Shown: positions 46,305 to 55,332, numbered from the stretch's first letter. The stretch is DNA of 64,000 bases from Flavobacteriales bacterium (GCA_002747105.1 PDSY01000013.1:1-64000), one strand, 5' to 3'. Numbers and translations: made by a program. Notes: a model not told the origin generated them from the letters alone.

Positions 46305-46336
46305 TTTGAAGTTTTGTTGAAAATTCCTTACATTTG
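46305..46336 (+). promoter_or_regulatory. Promoter of the Uma2 gene
   Basis: TTTG, 20 nt, TACATTTG, near-perfect to the Bacteroidota consensus. It places transcription start near 46343, upstream of the ATG at 46358 and downstream of an alternative ATG at 46334. Confidence 0.6.
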
Positions 46337-46357
46337 TTTAAAGTAAATGATTTCATT

Positions 46358-46948
46358 ATGAGTAAAATAATCACAGACATTAACGAATTAGATATGAATG
46401 GTACTTATTCGTATGCTGATTATTTAATGTGGAAATTTAAAGAACGAGTGGAACTTTTTAAGGGAAAAATTTTCAAAATGTCTCCCGCTCCGAGTACTAA
46501 ACATCAAAAAATCTCGAGTGTTTTACACGGAGAATTTTATGCTACATTCAAAAATCATTCGTGTAGATTGTTTTCTGCTCCTTTTGATGTGCGACTAACG
46601 AGAAAAAACAAAAAAAACGAAGACATCACTACGGTTGTTCAGCCCGATTTATGTGTTATTTGCGACCTTGATAAATTAGATGAACAAGGTTGTAATGGAG
46701 CTCCCGATTTAATTATTGAAATCCTCTCTCCAGGAAATTCAAAAAAAGAAATGAAAACTAAATTTGACCTTTATGAAGAGGCAGGAGTTAGAGAATATTG
46801 GATAGTGAATCCTTTAGATGAAAATGTCCTTGTTTTTGTTTTAGAAAACGATGAATATAAAGCACTTAGACCTGTTGTAGATGATTTTATCCGTTCGCAG
46901 ATTTTCCCAGATGTTAAAATCCACACCGATGAAGTTTTTAACTACTAA
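46358..46948 (+). CDS. Uma2 family (DUF820) putative endonuclease
   Basis: 196 residues, PD-(D/E)XK nuclease fold of the Uma2 family that is abundant in cyanobacteria. Key residues: Asp in VVQPDLCVICDLDKL near 98, Glu in APDLIIEILSPGNSKKEMKT near 120 and Lys-containing helix KFDLYEEAGVREYWIVNP. N-terminal part has the typical YSYADYLMWKFKERVELFKG. No known biological target; some act like restriction-type or mobile-element-derived nucleases. The next gene starts directly after its stop. Confidence 0.85.
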   Translation: MSKIITDINELDMNGTYSYADYLMWKFKERVELFKGKIFKMSPAPSTKHQKISSVLHGEFYATFKNHSCRLFSAPFDVRLTRKNKKNEDITTVVQPDLCVICDLDKLDEQGCNGAPDLIIEILSPGNSKKEMKTKFDLYEEAGVREYWIVNPLDENVLVFVLENDEYKALRPVVDDFIRSQIFPDVKIHTDEVFNY

Positions 46949-47437
46949 ATGAGATTAATGAAAAAAATAGTTTTTTTATTTACATTGGCTTTGATTAGTG
47001 TATTTTCAAATAAAATGAAAGCACAGTCAAAATATACGACCCACACTTTAATTCACGCTGGTTACACTTATCAAAATCATCATTTTGGAGAGGTGGGAGC
47101 TAAATTTTTATTTCTTAAAAATGATAACTTTCTATACCGATTAGGAGGAAGTGCTTTGTTAGGGAAAGTGGACAAAAAATTCACTGTTATTCCTAAAATT
47201 CAAGCGGATATTTTGGTGAACACTCGAAAAGAGGTCGATATCGCTCACGGTTATTATTTCTTAGCTGGAGCCGATTTTTCTACGCATTATATCGCTCCCA
47301 AATTAGGTGTTTCTTTGTTTGGTATTACAGATTTCAATGTGGGCTATGCTTTCCCTATTCGTCATCGAAATTCACCCCAAGCTTTAGAAGGTTTACAATT
47401 TCAATTTTTAATTAATATTCCTACCGTTATTTTTTAG
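46949..47437 (+). CDS. Hypothetical secreted protein, possible small beta-barrel
   Basis: 162 residues. Sec signal (MKKIVFLFTLALISVFSNKMKAQ, from the ATG at 46949 or three codons later). The mature part alternates aromatic and glycine-rich strands (HAGYTYQNHHFGEVGAKFLF, LGGSALLGKV, YYFLAGADFSTHYIAPKLGV) and ends in F, the pattern of small outer-membrane barrels. Family not recognised. Its ATG follows the Uma2 stop with no gap, which suggests coupling though the two functions look unrelated. Confidence 0.55.
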   Translation: MRLMKKIVFLFTLALISVFSNKMKAQSKYTTHTLIHAGYTYQNHHFGEVGAKFLFLKNDNFLYRLGGSALLGKVDKKFTVIPKIQADILVNTRKEVDIAHGYYFLAGADFSTHYIAPKLGVSLFGITDFNVGYAFPIRHRNSPQALEGLQFQFLINIPTVIF

Positions 47438-47580
47438 TATTAAAAAAAAATGCTTATCTTTACGACATCATTAAAAAAATAATCGCTTATAGTACATTTT
47501 TACTTTTTCAACATTTATGGAGTTAAATAACAACTTTGCCTTTTAATTAAGGGCAAAGGATAGTATTAAATAAAGTAAAA

Positions 47581-48174
47581 ATGACAAATGATATAACGGA
47601 TAGCGAATTAGTCTCAAGATATTTTTCTGGCGATGAAGTAGCATTGGAAATGCTTATTAAAAAACATCAAAAAAAATTACTGACTTTCATCTATTACAAA
47701 GTGTACGATAAAAGTTTAGCGAACGATATTTTCCAAGATACTTTTATTAAAATTATTGTAAAACTAAAAGAGCGGAAATACATCGAAGAAGGTAAATTTT
47801 TGCCTTGGGCAAAACGCATTGCTCATAATTTGGTGATTGATCATTTCAGAAAACGCTCTAAAAATAGATTCGTCTCTGAAACCACTTACCAAGACGAAAA
47901 TTTTTCGGTTTTAGATATTATCAAAGAACCTTCCGAAAACATCGAGGAGCAATTGGTCACTACCCAAATTCAGGAAGACATTAGGAGTATGATTGACTAC
48001 TTACCCGAAAACCAACAAGAAGTCGTTCAGCTTAGGTTCTTTTTAGGATTGAGTTTTAAAGAAATTGCTGAACATACGAATTGTAGTATTAATACCACTT
48101 TGGGAAGGGTGAGGTATGCGCTCATCAATTTGCGTAAACTGATGGCAGAAAATCATATCGAACTGACGAGATAA
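47581..48174 (+). CDS. ECF-type RNA polymerase sigma factor
   Basis: 197 residues. Region 2: DEVALEMLIKKHQKKLLTFI and DKSLANDIFQDTFIKIIVKL; region 2.4 near WAKRIAHNLVIDHFRKRSKN; region 4: YLPENQQEVVQLRFFLGLSF and KEIAEHTNCSINTTLGRVRY with the helix-turn-helix. It would direct RNA polymerase to a special promoter set. No anti-sigma or TonB-linked partner gene is adjacent, so its trigger is unknown. A 143-nt leader precedes it. Ended by a hairpin shared with the convergent membrane protein gene. Confidence 0.9.
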   Translation: MTNDITDSELVSRYFSGDEVALEMLIKKHQKKLLTFIYYKVYDKSLANDIFQDTFIKIIVKLKERKYIEEGKFLPWAKRIAHNLVIDHFRKRSKNRFVSETTYQDENFSVLDIIKEPSENIEEQLVTTQIQEDIRSMIDYLPENQQEVVQLRFFLGLSFKEIAEHTNCSINTTLGRVRYALINLRKLMAENHIELTR

Positions 48175-48176
48175 TA

Positions 48177-48212
48177 AATTAGCCTTTATCTCAAAAAAAA
48201 TAAAGGCTAATT
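48177..48212. terminator. Bidirectional terminator between the sigma factor and membrane protein genes
   Basis: 13-bp stem AATTAGCCTTTAT / ATAAAGGCTAATT with a short A-rich loop between convergent genes; T-rich only on the minus side. Confidence 0.7.
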
Positions 48213-48220
48213 AAATGGGG

Positions 48221-49729
48221 TTACTCTACCCTTTCGTATAAATTATAATCTGTCCCCGAGGGTTTGAGATGATATATCTTGTCAATATAAGGATTATCGT
48301 GATGAAGAAAATCTTTAATTCTAAATTTCTTCAATAGTTTATAATGTCTTTTATAATAAGACGCATTTTTATCTCGCTCTAAATCTTTATAGGATAAAAT
48401 ATATTTTGGTTGCCTATTTTGAACGGTATTGAAACGGTAATTTTTCTTGTCCCATTTCATTTGTCGGTGTATTTTCTTATCCACCAATCCTACTTCATCA
48501 ATGGTTTTTAAACCCGAATAATAGGGAACATAGCCCGCTGGTTCCAAAAATATCACTTGATTTTTATCTTTCTCATATTCCTCTAAAAATAGACCAATAC
48601 TTCTTCGGTAGTTCCATTCGCCATTTCCTGTTGCTATCGAATGAACCACCTGAAAAGCCAACATCGGCAAAATATAAAATCCAATAAGGCAAGTAAGCCA
48701 AGCGTATTTATTTTTTTGTTTTTCTAATACCAAAATCAAAATTGGTACAAATAATAAAAGCTGAGGAATCCAATAATACCAATCAAATAAACTTTTTTGA
48801 GAAATGAATATAACCTGCTTTACCCAACCGAAAAGAAATATCGTCCAAAGAAAAACATTTCTTTTTCTATTTTCTTTATTGATAATCAGTAATATAAAAC
48901 TGATTAATTCAAAAAGCAAGACCACAATAGTAATCGGATTAATGGCGGTTGGTAATTTTAACATTCCCCAAAAATTACCATAACTGGAAACAAAATAACA
49001 CCAATTTTGCATCGCCGAAAAATCATTATCGTAAGTCAGTTGCTTAGCCACAATGGTGTTATTCACCAATTCATGAAAGTAAAACCAATTGAAACTCAAC
49101 ACCGATGCCACGGCTAAAATTCCACCTAAAACATACGACCAACGCCATTTTTTATTGGCTAATAAATCAACCAAAAATACAATACCCAAAAAGATAACGG
49201 TATCAATCCTAGTGAATAATATGAAGACTGGTAACAGAACAAACGCCCATTTTTGCCCTTTATAAAATGCCCAATATAACAATGCCATTTCTAAAAAGAA
49301 AAGCAAGCCGTATTCCATTCCCAAAATCGAAATTTTAATGGCTGGAGGTAAAATTCCAAACAAAAAAATAAAAATCGCTTGTTGTAGAGGTTGACGGAGT
49401 AAAATCTTTGATAACCAATAACTTCCTATCGTAAATAAAATCGAATTAAAAATCAGTATCGGATAAATAAAATGCTCCTTCCCCACTATCAAATTGAACA
49501 AATAAGATACAAAAACATACAAATGCGTGGTAGAAGCAGAAATTTTTTCTTCGCCATTAAAACCGATGACACCATAATCCAAAATATTCTGAGCCACTCG
49601 CCACGATATAAACGCATCTTCCTGAATATGATGTGTTAATAAAAATACTAATTTAAAAATAACCGTAAAAATCACAGCTCCAAGAGGAAGCCACGCATAT
49701 TTCTTGACCGTAGTTGCTTGTTCTTTCAT
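48221..49729 (-). CDS. Polytopic membrane protein, GT-C glycosyltransferase-like
   Basis: 502 residues. About ten membrane helices fill residues 10-375, followed by a soluble C-terminal part of about 120 residues. The first extracytoplasmic loop has the GT-C type acidic motif in HHIQEDAFISWRVAQNILDY followed by GVIGFNGEEKISASTTHLYV, as in ArnT/GT39- and arabinosyltransferase-like enzymes that use polyprenyl-phosphate sugars. Donor and acceptor unknown. Neighbour of the DUF2723 protein, another possible glycosyltransferase-type membrane protein, with a hydrolase gene between them. Confidence 0.65.
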   Translation of the reverse strand: MKEQATTVKKYAWLPLGAVIFTVIFKLVFLLTHHIQEDAFISWRVAQNILDYGVIGFNGEEKISASTTHLYVFVSYLFNLIVGKEHFIYPILIFNSILFTIGSYWLSKILLRQPLQQAIFIFLFGILPPAIKISILGMEYGLLFFLEMALLYWAFYKGQKWAFVLLPVFILFTRIDTVIFLGIVFLVDLLANKKWRWSYVLGGILAVASVLSFNWFYFHELVNNTIVAKQLTYDNDFSAMQNWCYFVSSYGNFWGMLKLPTAINPITIVVLLFELISFILLIINKENRKRNVFLWTIFLFGWVKQVIFISQKSLFDWYYWIPQLLLFVPILILVLEKQKNKYAWLTCLIGFYILPMLAFQVVHSIATGNGEWNYRRSIGLFLEEYEKDKNQVIFLEPAGYVPYYSGLKTIDEVGLVDKKIHRQMKWDKKNYRFNTVQNRQPKYILSYKDLERDKNASYYKRHYKLLKKFRIKDFLHHDNPYIDKIYHLKPSGTDYNLYERVE

Positions 49730-49790
49730 TGATAAAAGCTTTAAGAGTAAGCAAAAGTAATCAATTTAATTGATTAAAAAAAGTCACTGA

Positions 49791-50735
49791 TTAGGTGTCA
49801 TTTTGATGAAAAAACGCATCAATATCTTTTACCCATTCTGTTTTATTTTTAATTAGATAATTTTCGTGTCCTGTTTTGGGATAAACTTTTAGCGTTTTAT
49901 TACCTTTCAAATTCAAATAAATTTCGTCTATTTCTGTTCTCAATACATTTTTATCCGTTTCGCCATAGAGAAGCAAAGTCGGACAATTAATATTTTTTGC
50001 ATACTCGGAAGGGTTATGACCAAAGCCCCAAAAACCATTTTGCACTCCACCCCAAAATAAGAGAACACCAGCCATTGGAAAAGACGGAACGCCCATTCTA
50101 TCAAAACGATTACAAACCGTTTCATACATCGTACCAAATGGACACTCAATAATAATACCTTTTGGTTGTATTGGATAATCATTAAGACATTTCATTATTG
50201 CCACTGCTCCCATCGATGTTCCAAAAAGATAGATGTTGTCCTCTCCTTTTTGTTGGAGATAATCAAAGGTGGTTTTTACATTTTCAGCCTCTTTAAAACC
50301 AATAGTCGTCTGATTTCCCTCCGAATTACCACTTCCCATAAAATCTACCAAAACAGTATTGTATCCCATTTTAATAAATTCATCCGATTTATCAAGCATC
50401 GATGCTTTTTCTGCTCCATAACCGTGAAAAAGAACCACCGTTCCTTTGGAATTTTCAGTATTGATAAACCAAGTTTCTAATAGTTTATTACTTTGAAGTT
50501 GGACGGTTTCAAATTTCTGTTGGGGCAATTGCGTTCCTTTGGGTTTAGGATAATCGAAACCTAATAACAACGTTTTCATTTTGTCTATTTGGGAGAATTT
50601 TTGAGGAACTTTGCTTTTGGCTACCCTTTCGTCTTTAAAATGGGTAAATTTATACGCATGAAAAAAAGCCACAACATTCATTATTAAAAACAAAAGCAAG
50701 ACTGTTTTCAAAATAATATTTCGACTTTTTTTCAT
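49791..50735 (-). CDS. Alpha/beta hydrolase with N-terminal anchor
   Basis: 314 residues. An N-terminal helix (about 9-27, ILKTVLLLFLIMNVVAFFHA) anchors the hydrolase to the membrane or acts as signal. Hydrolase features: GTVVLFHGYGAEKASM near 100 (oxyanion region), LFGTSMGAVAIMKCL near 170 (nucleophile Ser), TLLLYGETDKNVLR near 255 (Asp) and YPKTGHENYLIKN near 285 (His). Resembles BAAT/Abhydrolase proteins of the FrsA/PHB-depolymerase group. Substrate unknown. Starts 57 nt after the DUF2723 gene on the same strand. Confidence 0.82.
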   Translation of the reverse strand: MKKSRNIILKTVLLLFLIMNVVAFFHAYKFTHFKDERVAKSKVPQKFSQIDKMKTLLLGFDYPKPKGTQLPQQKFETVQLQSNKLLETWFINTENSKGTVVLFHGYGAEKASMLDKSDEFIKMGYNTVLVDFMGSGNSEGNQTTIGFKEAENVKTTFDYLQQKGEDNIYLFGTSMGAVAIMKCLNDYPIQPKGIIIECPFGTMYETVCNRFDRMGVPSFPMAGVLLFWGGVQNGFWGFGHNPSEYAKNINCPTLLLYGETDKNVLRTEIDEIYLNLKGNKTLKVYPKTGHENYLIKNKTEWVKDIDAFFHQNDT

Positions 50736-50764
50736 TGTTGGTAAGGTTAGATGGGCTAAGACTG

Positions 50765-50788
50765 AACCTCAACCTTAGCCTTAGCTTT
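50765..50788. repeat. Degenerate 6-nt repeat tract after the DUF2723 gene
   Basis: Units AACCTC, AACCTT, AGCCTT, AGCTTT. Part of it (50768-50781) is a 14-nt inverted match to 54389-54402 on the other side of the DUF2723 gene, and GGCTAAG at 50754-50760 can pair with CTTAGCC at 50774-50780. Confidence 0.6.
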
Positions 50789-50792
50789 AATA

Positions 50793-53700
50793 TTATTTAC
50801 GAGGTAACGAATCTTGGGGCATCATTTGTCCTCCTATTCGTAATGAATTAATAATAGCATGGGTCATCTGACTTTCCTTTTCTTTGGCAAAGGTAGAGTC
50901 ATAAGGTGCTATTACATCGAATAGATAAGAATAGAAACGAGTGATTTTTTGCACTTTCACCGATTCTTCATTGGCTCTTTCTTTACCAATACTATTCAGA
51001 TATTCAATGAATGTATCAAACCTTTTATCAATTGGCTCTAATGACTTTACCAAATAATCATAAGCTTTGTCCTCTTGTCCTATTTTTTTGTAAGCATCTG
51101 CAACGGCAGCGACAATTAAAGAATATTCCATTGATTTCCTTCCCATTTCGCTTTTTACAAATTGTTGTTGGTAAGCATCTAAATGAGCATAATAATCATA
51201 TTCTTTCAAAATGTTTTTTTGAAGCTGTTGAGCTAATCCTAAACCTTTATCAGATTGTCCAGCCAAAATATACCCATAAACAAGAGTTGCCATTGTACTC
51301 GGTTCGTTGTATTTTTCAACAGGGATTTCCTTACTGACTAAATCCAACAATTCCAATGCTTTTTGCTTTTCTCCTTTCAGTGCTAAAGCCTCCGCTGCAC
51401 GACCTGCCGCATTTCTATAACTAATGATATTAGAAGTGGCTGTTTCATCAAAATGAACACTCAAATCTTTGAAATTCCCCCATTTGTAGGATTTCACAAT
51501 TGTATATAATTCATCCGCATCTACTCTTCCCATTTCGCCATCTGCTCTTTCTTTAGTTTTAATAGGAACTAAACGATAATTAAATCCATCATACTGTAAA
51601 TAATCGTCTAAGTAGAAAATATTTTCTCTGTCGTAAACGCCACCAGATGAAAAATGAATTGGTCTTTTCCAATCAAAATTCGCCAAAATATCCATCATCA
51701 TCAGGCTATTTTTAAACATTGCACCACCTTGATAATTCACAGGGATATAATCTACCACTTCATCTAAATCCGACTTTTTAATAATTCCTGAGGCTACCGC
51801 ATTGGCTTTATTAACAGGGATAATGAATTTAGAAACAGGCAAAAATGCAAATTTCTCATAGCGATCTTCTCCAAAAATTAATTTAGCGATTTCATCTTTT
51901 TCAGGAGTTTTGTTTTTCACAAATGCTATTGCCTCTTTTACCGTCATCGAATCTTGTTTGATGTATTTCACAAAAGGTTTAAAAATACTTGGAGATTCGC
52001 CTTTCTCCATTGCACCTTGCATAAAACTTTGTAAACTTTCCGCATCAAAAAGCACCACTTGCTCATTGGTTCCATCTCGATAATCTTCATGTTCTAGCGA
52101 TGAAGGAATCGGTGGAGCTTGATAAGTTTGTCTTCTCACTTGGTCAATATTCCAAGGTGTTGCTAAAAGCGTGAAATTAACTACTTTCACATCAGTTCTC
52201 AATCCATCCGTTTCTTGCACTCCCCAAACTGGATAAGTGTCATTATCACCATAAACAAACAAAATATCATCTTTAGGTAAAGGCTTTAAGACCGAATAAG
52301 CGTAATCATAAGCCGTATATCTGTCACTTCTATCATGAGCATTATAATTTTGAAAGCCCATCATTAAAGGTATTCCCAATAAAACTGCTCCCATTACAAA
52401 AGTTCCGATTTTAGATTTTAATTTGTCTTGTAAAAACCATAAAATCCCTCCTGCTCCCAAGCCAATCCATATTGCAAAAGCATAAAAAGAACCGACCATG
52501 GCGTAATCTCTTTCTCTTGGTTCGAAAGGTTTCACTCCTGTATAAAAGATAATCCCCACACTGGTTAAGATAAATAAAGACAATAGGGCATAGAACCTTC
52601 CAAAATCTTTATTTAGTTGGAAAAACATTCCGATAATTCCTAATAATAAAGGTAAGAAAAAGAAATAAACCGTACTTTCATTATTAAATTTAGAAGGTAT
52701 TTCGTCTTGGTTACCTAAACGCAAATCATCAATGAAAGAAATTCCCGAAACCCAATTTCCTCTTGTATTTTCCATATGTCCTTCGAGGTCGTTTTGCTTA
52801 CCTACGAAGTTCCACATCAAATATCGAACAAAATAATAACCATTCTGAAAAGAAAAGAAATAATCTAAATTCTGACGCAAAGAAGGTGGCTGAACTTCAA
52901 TTAATCGATAAGGTTTATTTTGTAGATAATCATTTGCTGTAATCGTTCCATCTTCAAACTTTTTTCTTAACTGACTATATATTTTTGTCGCCTCTTCATA
53001 TTCTATCAGCTCTGGATTCATCGTAAATTCTGGAGCACCGTACATATTGATATAATTACCCATTACATTTGGATTCTCATTGAACATTCTCGGCATAAAA
53101 CTAATGTGCTTTGGGTTATAAACATAATTAAATCTATCGCCCACTTTTCTATAAGTTCCTGTACTTTCGTCCTTTTCGTAAATAGCTCCTGTGATATTTC
53201 TTTTCGGATTTCCACTTTCGTCTCTTTCTATTCCGTCATAAGCCAAATGAGCCGTATAATTTTGTCCGTATATGGTTGGCCAATCTCCATATTGCTCTCG
53301 GTTATAGTAGTCTAACATTCCAATCGCATTATCAGGATTATTCAAGTTCATCGGTGGATTCGCATTGGCTCTAATCGGAATAACCAACCAACAAGAAAAA
53401 CCAATCATCATAAATACCACAGAAAGCACAATCGTTTGATACAATGCTTTACCTGTTTTTTTCGCATAATGAATACCAAAATATGCCAAAGCAATCATCA
53501 AAATAAATGCTGCAATCGTTCCCGAATGGAAAGGCAATCCAATACCATTCACAAAGAAAATTTCCAACTTACCAAATAAAGTCATTATCAATGGGAAGAT
53601 TCCTTTAAAAACAGCTCCTAAAATCAATAAAGTAATCAGATTGGCAATGAAAAAAGACTTCCATGAAAACTCATATTTTCTAGCATAATAGATTAAACAA

Positions 53701-54311
53701 ACCGCAGGAATTGCCAACATACACATCATATGAACCCCCACAGAAAGCCCAATAATAAAGAAGATTAAAAGAATCCATCGTTCGTTATCTTGGGCACTAA
53801 ATTCGTTTTCCCACTTGGTAATCAGCCAAACAATAAGGGCGATAAATAAAGATGCCATCGAATAAACTTCTCCTTCTACTGCCGAAAACCAAAACGAATC
53901 CGAAAAAGTAAACGCCAAAGCACCAATGGTCCCTGCAAAAAGCGTTGCTATCTCTTGATTTGTCGTTACTTCCTCAAAATCTTTATTGAACATTCTTCGA
54001 ACCAAATGCGTAATTGTCCAAAACAAAAACAAAATGGTAAAGGCACTAAATAAAGCGGACATTCCATTGATAATCAGTCCATAATTTTCGCCATTTCCAA
54101 AAGCGAAAAATCCTGCAACGGCTCCCACCAACTGAAACAAAGCTGCCCCTGGAGCGTGTGTAACCTCCAATTTTACCGCCGAAGAAATATATTCTCCACA
54201 ATCCCAAAAACTTAATTTTGGTTCTATGGTTGAAAAATAAGTGACCAATGCTACTGCAAAAACTACCCAACCTAAAATGGTATTCCATTGTTTAAACTTC
54301 CAATTCTTCAT
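50793..54311 (-). CDS. DUF2723 membrane protein with C-terminal TPR-like region
   Basis: Large Bacteroidota membrane protein, 1172 residues from the ATG at 54311. The N-terminal DUF2723 domain has the hallmark FWDCGEYISSAVKLEVTHAP near 35 after the first helix, then many helices to about 670 with large extracytoplasmic loops (NPPMNLNNPDNAIGMLDYYN near 330). A second soluble part (about 690-960) contains DDILFVYGDNDTYPVWGVQE and MDILANFDWKRPIHFSSG. The C-terminal 200 residues form TPR-like helices (AGRAAEALALKGEKQKALEL). The family is distantly related to GT-C glycosyltransferases and is linked to O-glycosylation or cell-envelope export, unproved. Flanked by short inverted repeat tracts. Confidence 0.88.
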   Translation of the reverse strand: MKNWKFKQWNTILGWVVFAVALVTYFSTIEPKLSFWDCGEYISSAVKLEVTHAPGAALFQLVGAVAGFFAFGNGENYGLIINGMSALFSAFTILFLFWTITHLVRRMFNKDFEEVTTNQEIATLFAGTIGALAFTFSDSFWFSAVEGEVYSMASLFIALIVWLITKWENEFSAQDNERWILLIFFIIGLSVGVHMMCMLAIPAVCLIYYARKYEFSWKSFFIANLITLLILGAVFKGIFPLIMTLFGKLEIFFVNGIGLPFHSGTIAAFILMIALAYFGIHYAKKTGKALYQTIVLSVVFMMIGFSCWLVIPIRANANPPMNLNNPDNAIGMLDYYNREQYGDWPTIYGQNYTAHLAYDGIERDESGNPKRNITGAIYEKDESTGTYRKVGDRFNYVYNPKHISFMPRMFNENPNVMGNYINMYGAPEFTMNPELIEYEEATKIYSQLRKKFEDGTITANDYLQNKPYRLIEVQPPSLRQNLDYFFSFQNGYYFVRYLMWNFVGKQNDLEGHMENTRGNWVSGISFIDDLRLGNQDEIPSKFNNESTVYFFFLPLLLGIIGMFFQLNKDFGRFYALLSLFILTSVGIIFYTGVKPFEPRERDYAMVGSFYAFAIWIGLGAGGILWFLQDKLKSKIGTFVMGAVLLGIPLMMGFQNYNAHDRSDRYTAYDYAYSVLKPLPKDDILFVYGDNDTYPVWGVQETDGLRTDVKVVNFTLLATPWNIDQVRRQTYQAPPIPSSLEHEDYRDGTNEQVVLFDAESLQSFMQGAMEKGESPSIFKPFVKYIKQDSMTVKEAIAFVKNKTPEKDEIAKLIFGEDRYEKFAFLPVSKFIIPVNKANAVASGIIKKSDLDEVVDYIPVNYQGGAMFKNSLMMMDILANFDWKRPIHFSSGGVYDRENIFYLDDYLQYDGFNYRLVPIKTKERADGEMGRVDADELYTIVKSYKWGNFKDLSVHFDETATSNIISYRNAAGRAAEALALKGEKQKALELLDLVSKEIPVEKYNEPSTMATLVYGYILAGQSDKGLGLAQQLQKNILKEYDYYAHLDAYQQQFVKSEMGRKSMEYSLIVAAVADAYKKIGQEDKAYDYLVKSLEPIDKRFDTFIEYLNSIGKERANEESVKVQKITRFYSYLFDVIAPYDSTFAKEKESQMTHAIINSLRIGGQMMPQDSLPRK

Positions 54312-54387
54312 AAATATAAAATTCAATATCTTGCGAAAATAAGGTTTTTGAATGATTTACACCCAATTTTTAACATTTTTTTAGACT

Positions 54388-54405
54388 GAGGCTAAGGTTG
54401 AGACC
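54388..54405. repeat. 6-nt repeat remnant upstream of the DUF2723 gene
   Basis: Units GAGGCT, AAGGTT, GAGACC: the complement of the AACCTT family at 50765-50788. Together they form a 14-nt inverted repeat around the gene. Confidence 0.5.
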
Positions 54406-54431
54406 GACGTGTAACTTTAAATCTCGTAATC

Positions 54432-54746
54432 TTATACAATTTCATTCAATATTTCTTTGGCTATTTTTCTTACTTTATACCAAAGTTGATGTTCTAGATT
54501 ACAAAATTGATGCAAACCCAACTCATCTATTTCATTTAAAACTTCATCTAATTCCAAAAATAGTTTTTGAATATTCGTATCATATTCATCTATTATATAC
54601 TTGCAATCATCATACTCTAATAAAATTTCATCTACATTTTGGCAGTCATTTCCCAAAAGGTCAATGATATACTTTTGTTGATAATTAGCATCTTCAGAAA
54701 TATTTTTTAATACTTGTATTAAGGTGTTATTCGCTAATGAATTCAT
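54432..54746 (-). CDS. Small acidic hypothetical protein
   Basis: 104 residues from the ATG at 54746 (a GTG one codon upstream is also in frame). Strongly acidic and helical: QKYIIDLLGNDCQNVDEILL, YDDCKYIIDEYDTNIQKLFL, ELDEVLNEIDELGLHQFCNL, ending with a Lys-rich helix. Cytosolic, no motif recognised. Acidic proteins of this size can be immunity-type proteins, but there is no toxin gene next to it, so this is only a thought. It stands between the DUF2723 gene and the rpsF operon. Confidence 0.5.
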   Translation of the reverse strand: MNSLANNTLIQVLKNISEDANYQQKYIIDLLGNDCQNVDEILLEYDDCKYIIDEYDTNIQKLFLELDEVLNEIDELGLHQFCNLEHQLWYKVRKIAKEILNEIV

Positions 54747-54797
54747 CACTTGATTTAAACGGCGAGGTATTGATTAATCTAACAAAGAAACTAGGAT

Positions 54798-54829
54798 ATA
54801 ACTCCATAACCTTGTAACTCCATAACCCC
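54798..54829. repeat. Degenerate 8-nt tandem repeat tract
   Basis: Four 8-nt units: ATAACTCC, ATAACCTT, GTAACTCC, ATAACCCC, in the 217-nt gap between the small acidic protein gene and rpsF. The rest of that gap holds only the rpsF promoter element. Confidence 0.7.
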
Positions 54830-54922
54830 ATAGTTAATACCACAAAACTAAACATTTTCATTAACTCATCAGTAAAAACAAAAATAAACTGAGAATCATT
54901 TCTTTATTTGAAAAAAGGTTTG

Positions 54923-54930
54923 TATATTTG
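54923..54930 (+). promoter_or_regulatory. -7 promoter element of the rpsF operon
   Basis: TATATTTG followed by CA matches TAnnTTTG and lies 33 nt before rpsF. A TTTG at 54907-54910 is too close (12 nt) to be a regular -33. Confidence 0.45.
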
Positions 54931-54963
54931 CAGACTTAAAATTTAATTATAAATAATAGTATT

Positions 54964-55305
54964 ATGAATCATTACGAAACTGTTTTCATTTTGACTCCCG
55001 TTCTATCTGATGCGCAGGTGGAGGAAGCAGTGAAAAAATTTGAAGACCTTTTAACTTCTCATAACTGCGAAATCGTAGCGAAAGAGAATTGGGGACTAAA
55101 AAAATTAGCTTATCCTATTCAATTGAAGAAAAATGGGTTTTACACCTTAATCGAATTCAAAGGAGAAGGAACAATAGTTGCTGAATTAGAAACTGCATTC
55201 AAAAGAGATGAGAGAATACTTCGTTATTTGACTACTAAATTAGACAAATACGGTGTAGCGTATGCAGAAACAAGAAGAGCTAAATTAAAAGCATCTAAAA
55301 AGTAA
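54964..55305 (+). CDS. rpsF: 30S ribosomal protein S6
   Basis: 113 residues, normal length for the family. N-terminal NHYETVFILTPVLSDAQVEE, central KENWGLKKLAYPIQLKKNGF and EFKGEGTIVAELETAFKRDE, with a short basic tail (RRAKLKASKK). First gene of rpsF-rpsR-rplI, which pairs S6 with its direct 30S partner S18. Confidence 0.97.
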   Translation: MNHYETVFILTPVLSDAQVEEAVKKFEDLLTSHNCEIVAKENWGLKKLAYPIQLKKNGFYTLIEFKGEGTIVAELETAFKRDERILRYLTTKLDKYGVAYAETRRAKLKASKK

Positions 55306-55332
55306 TTTTAACCCCTAAAAAAAGAGAAAGCT

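Noticed and set aside
46358-46948. Uma2 protein as part of a defence or transposon system
   Set aside because: No methylase, transposase, repeats or other defence gene accompanies it; treated as a lone family member.
54432-54746. Immunity protein call for the small acidic protein
   Set aside because: Only size and charge suggest it; no toxin or secretion gene is adjacent.
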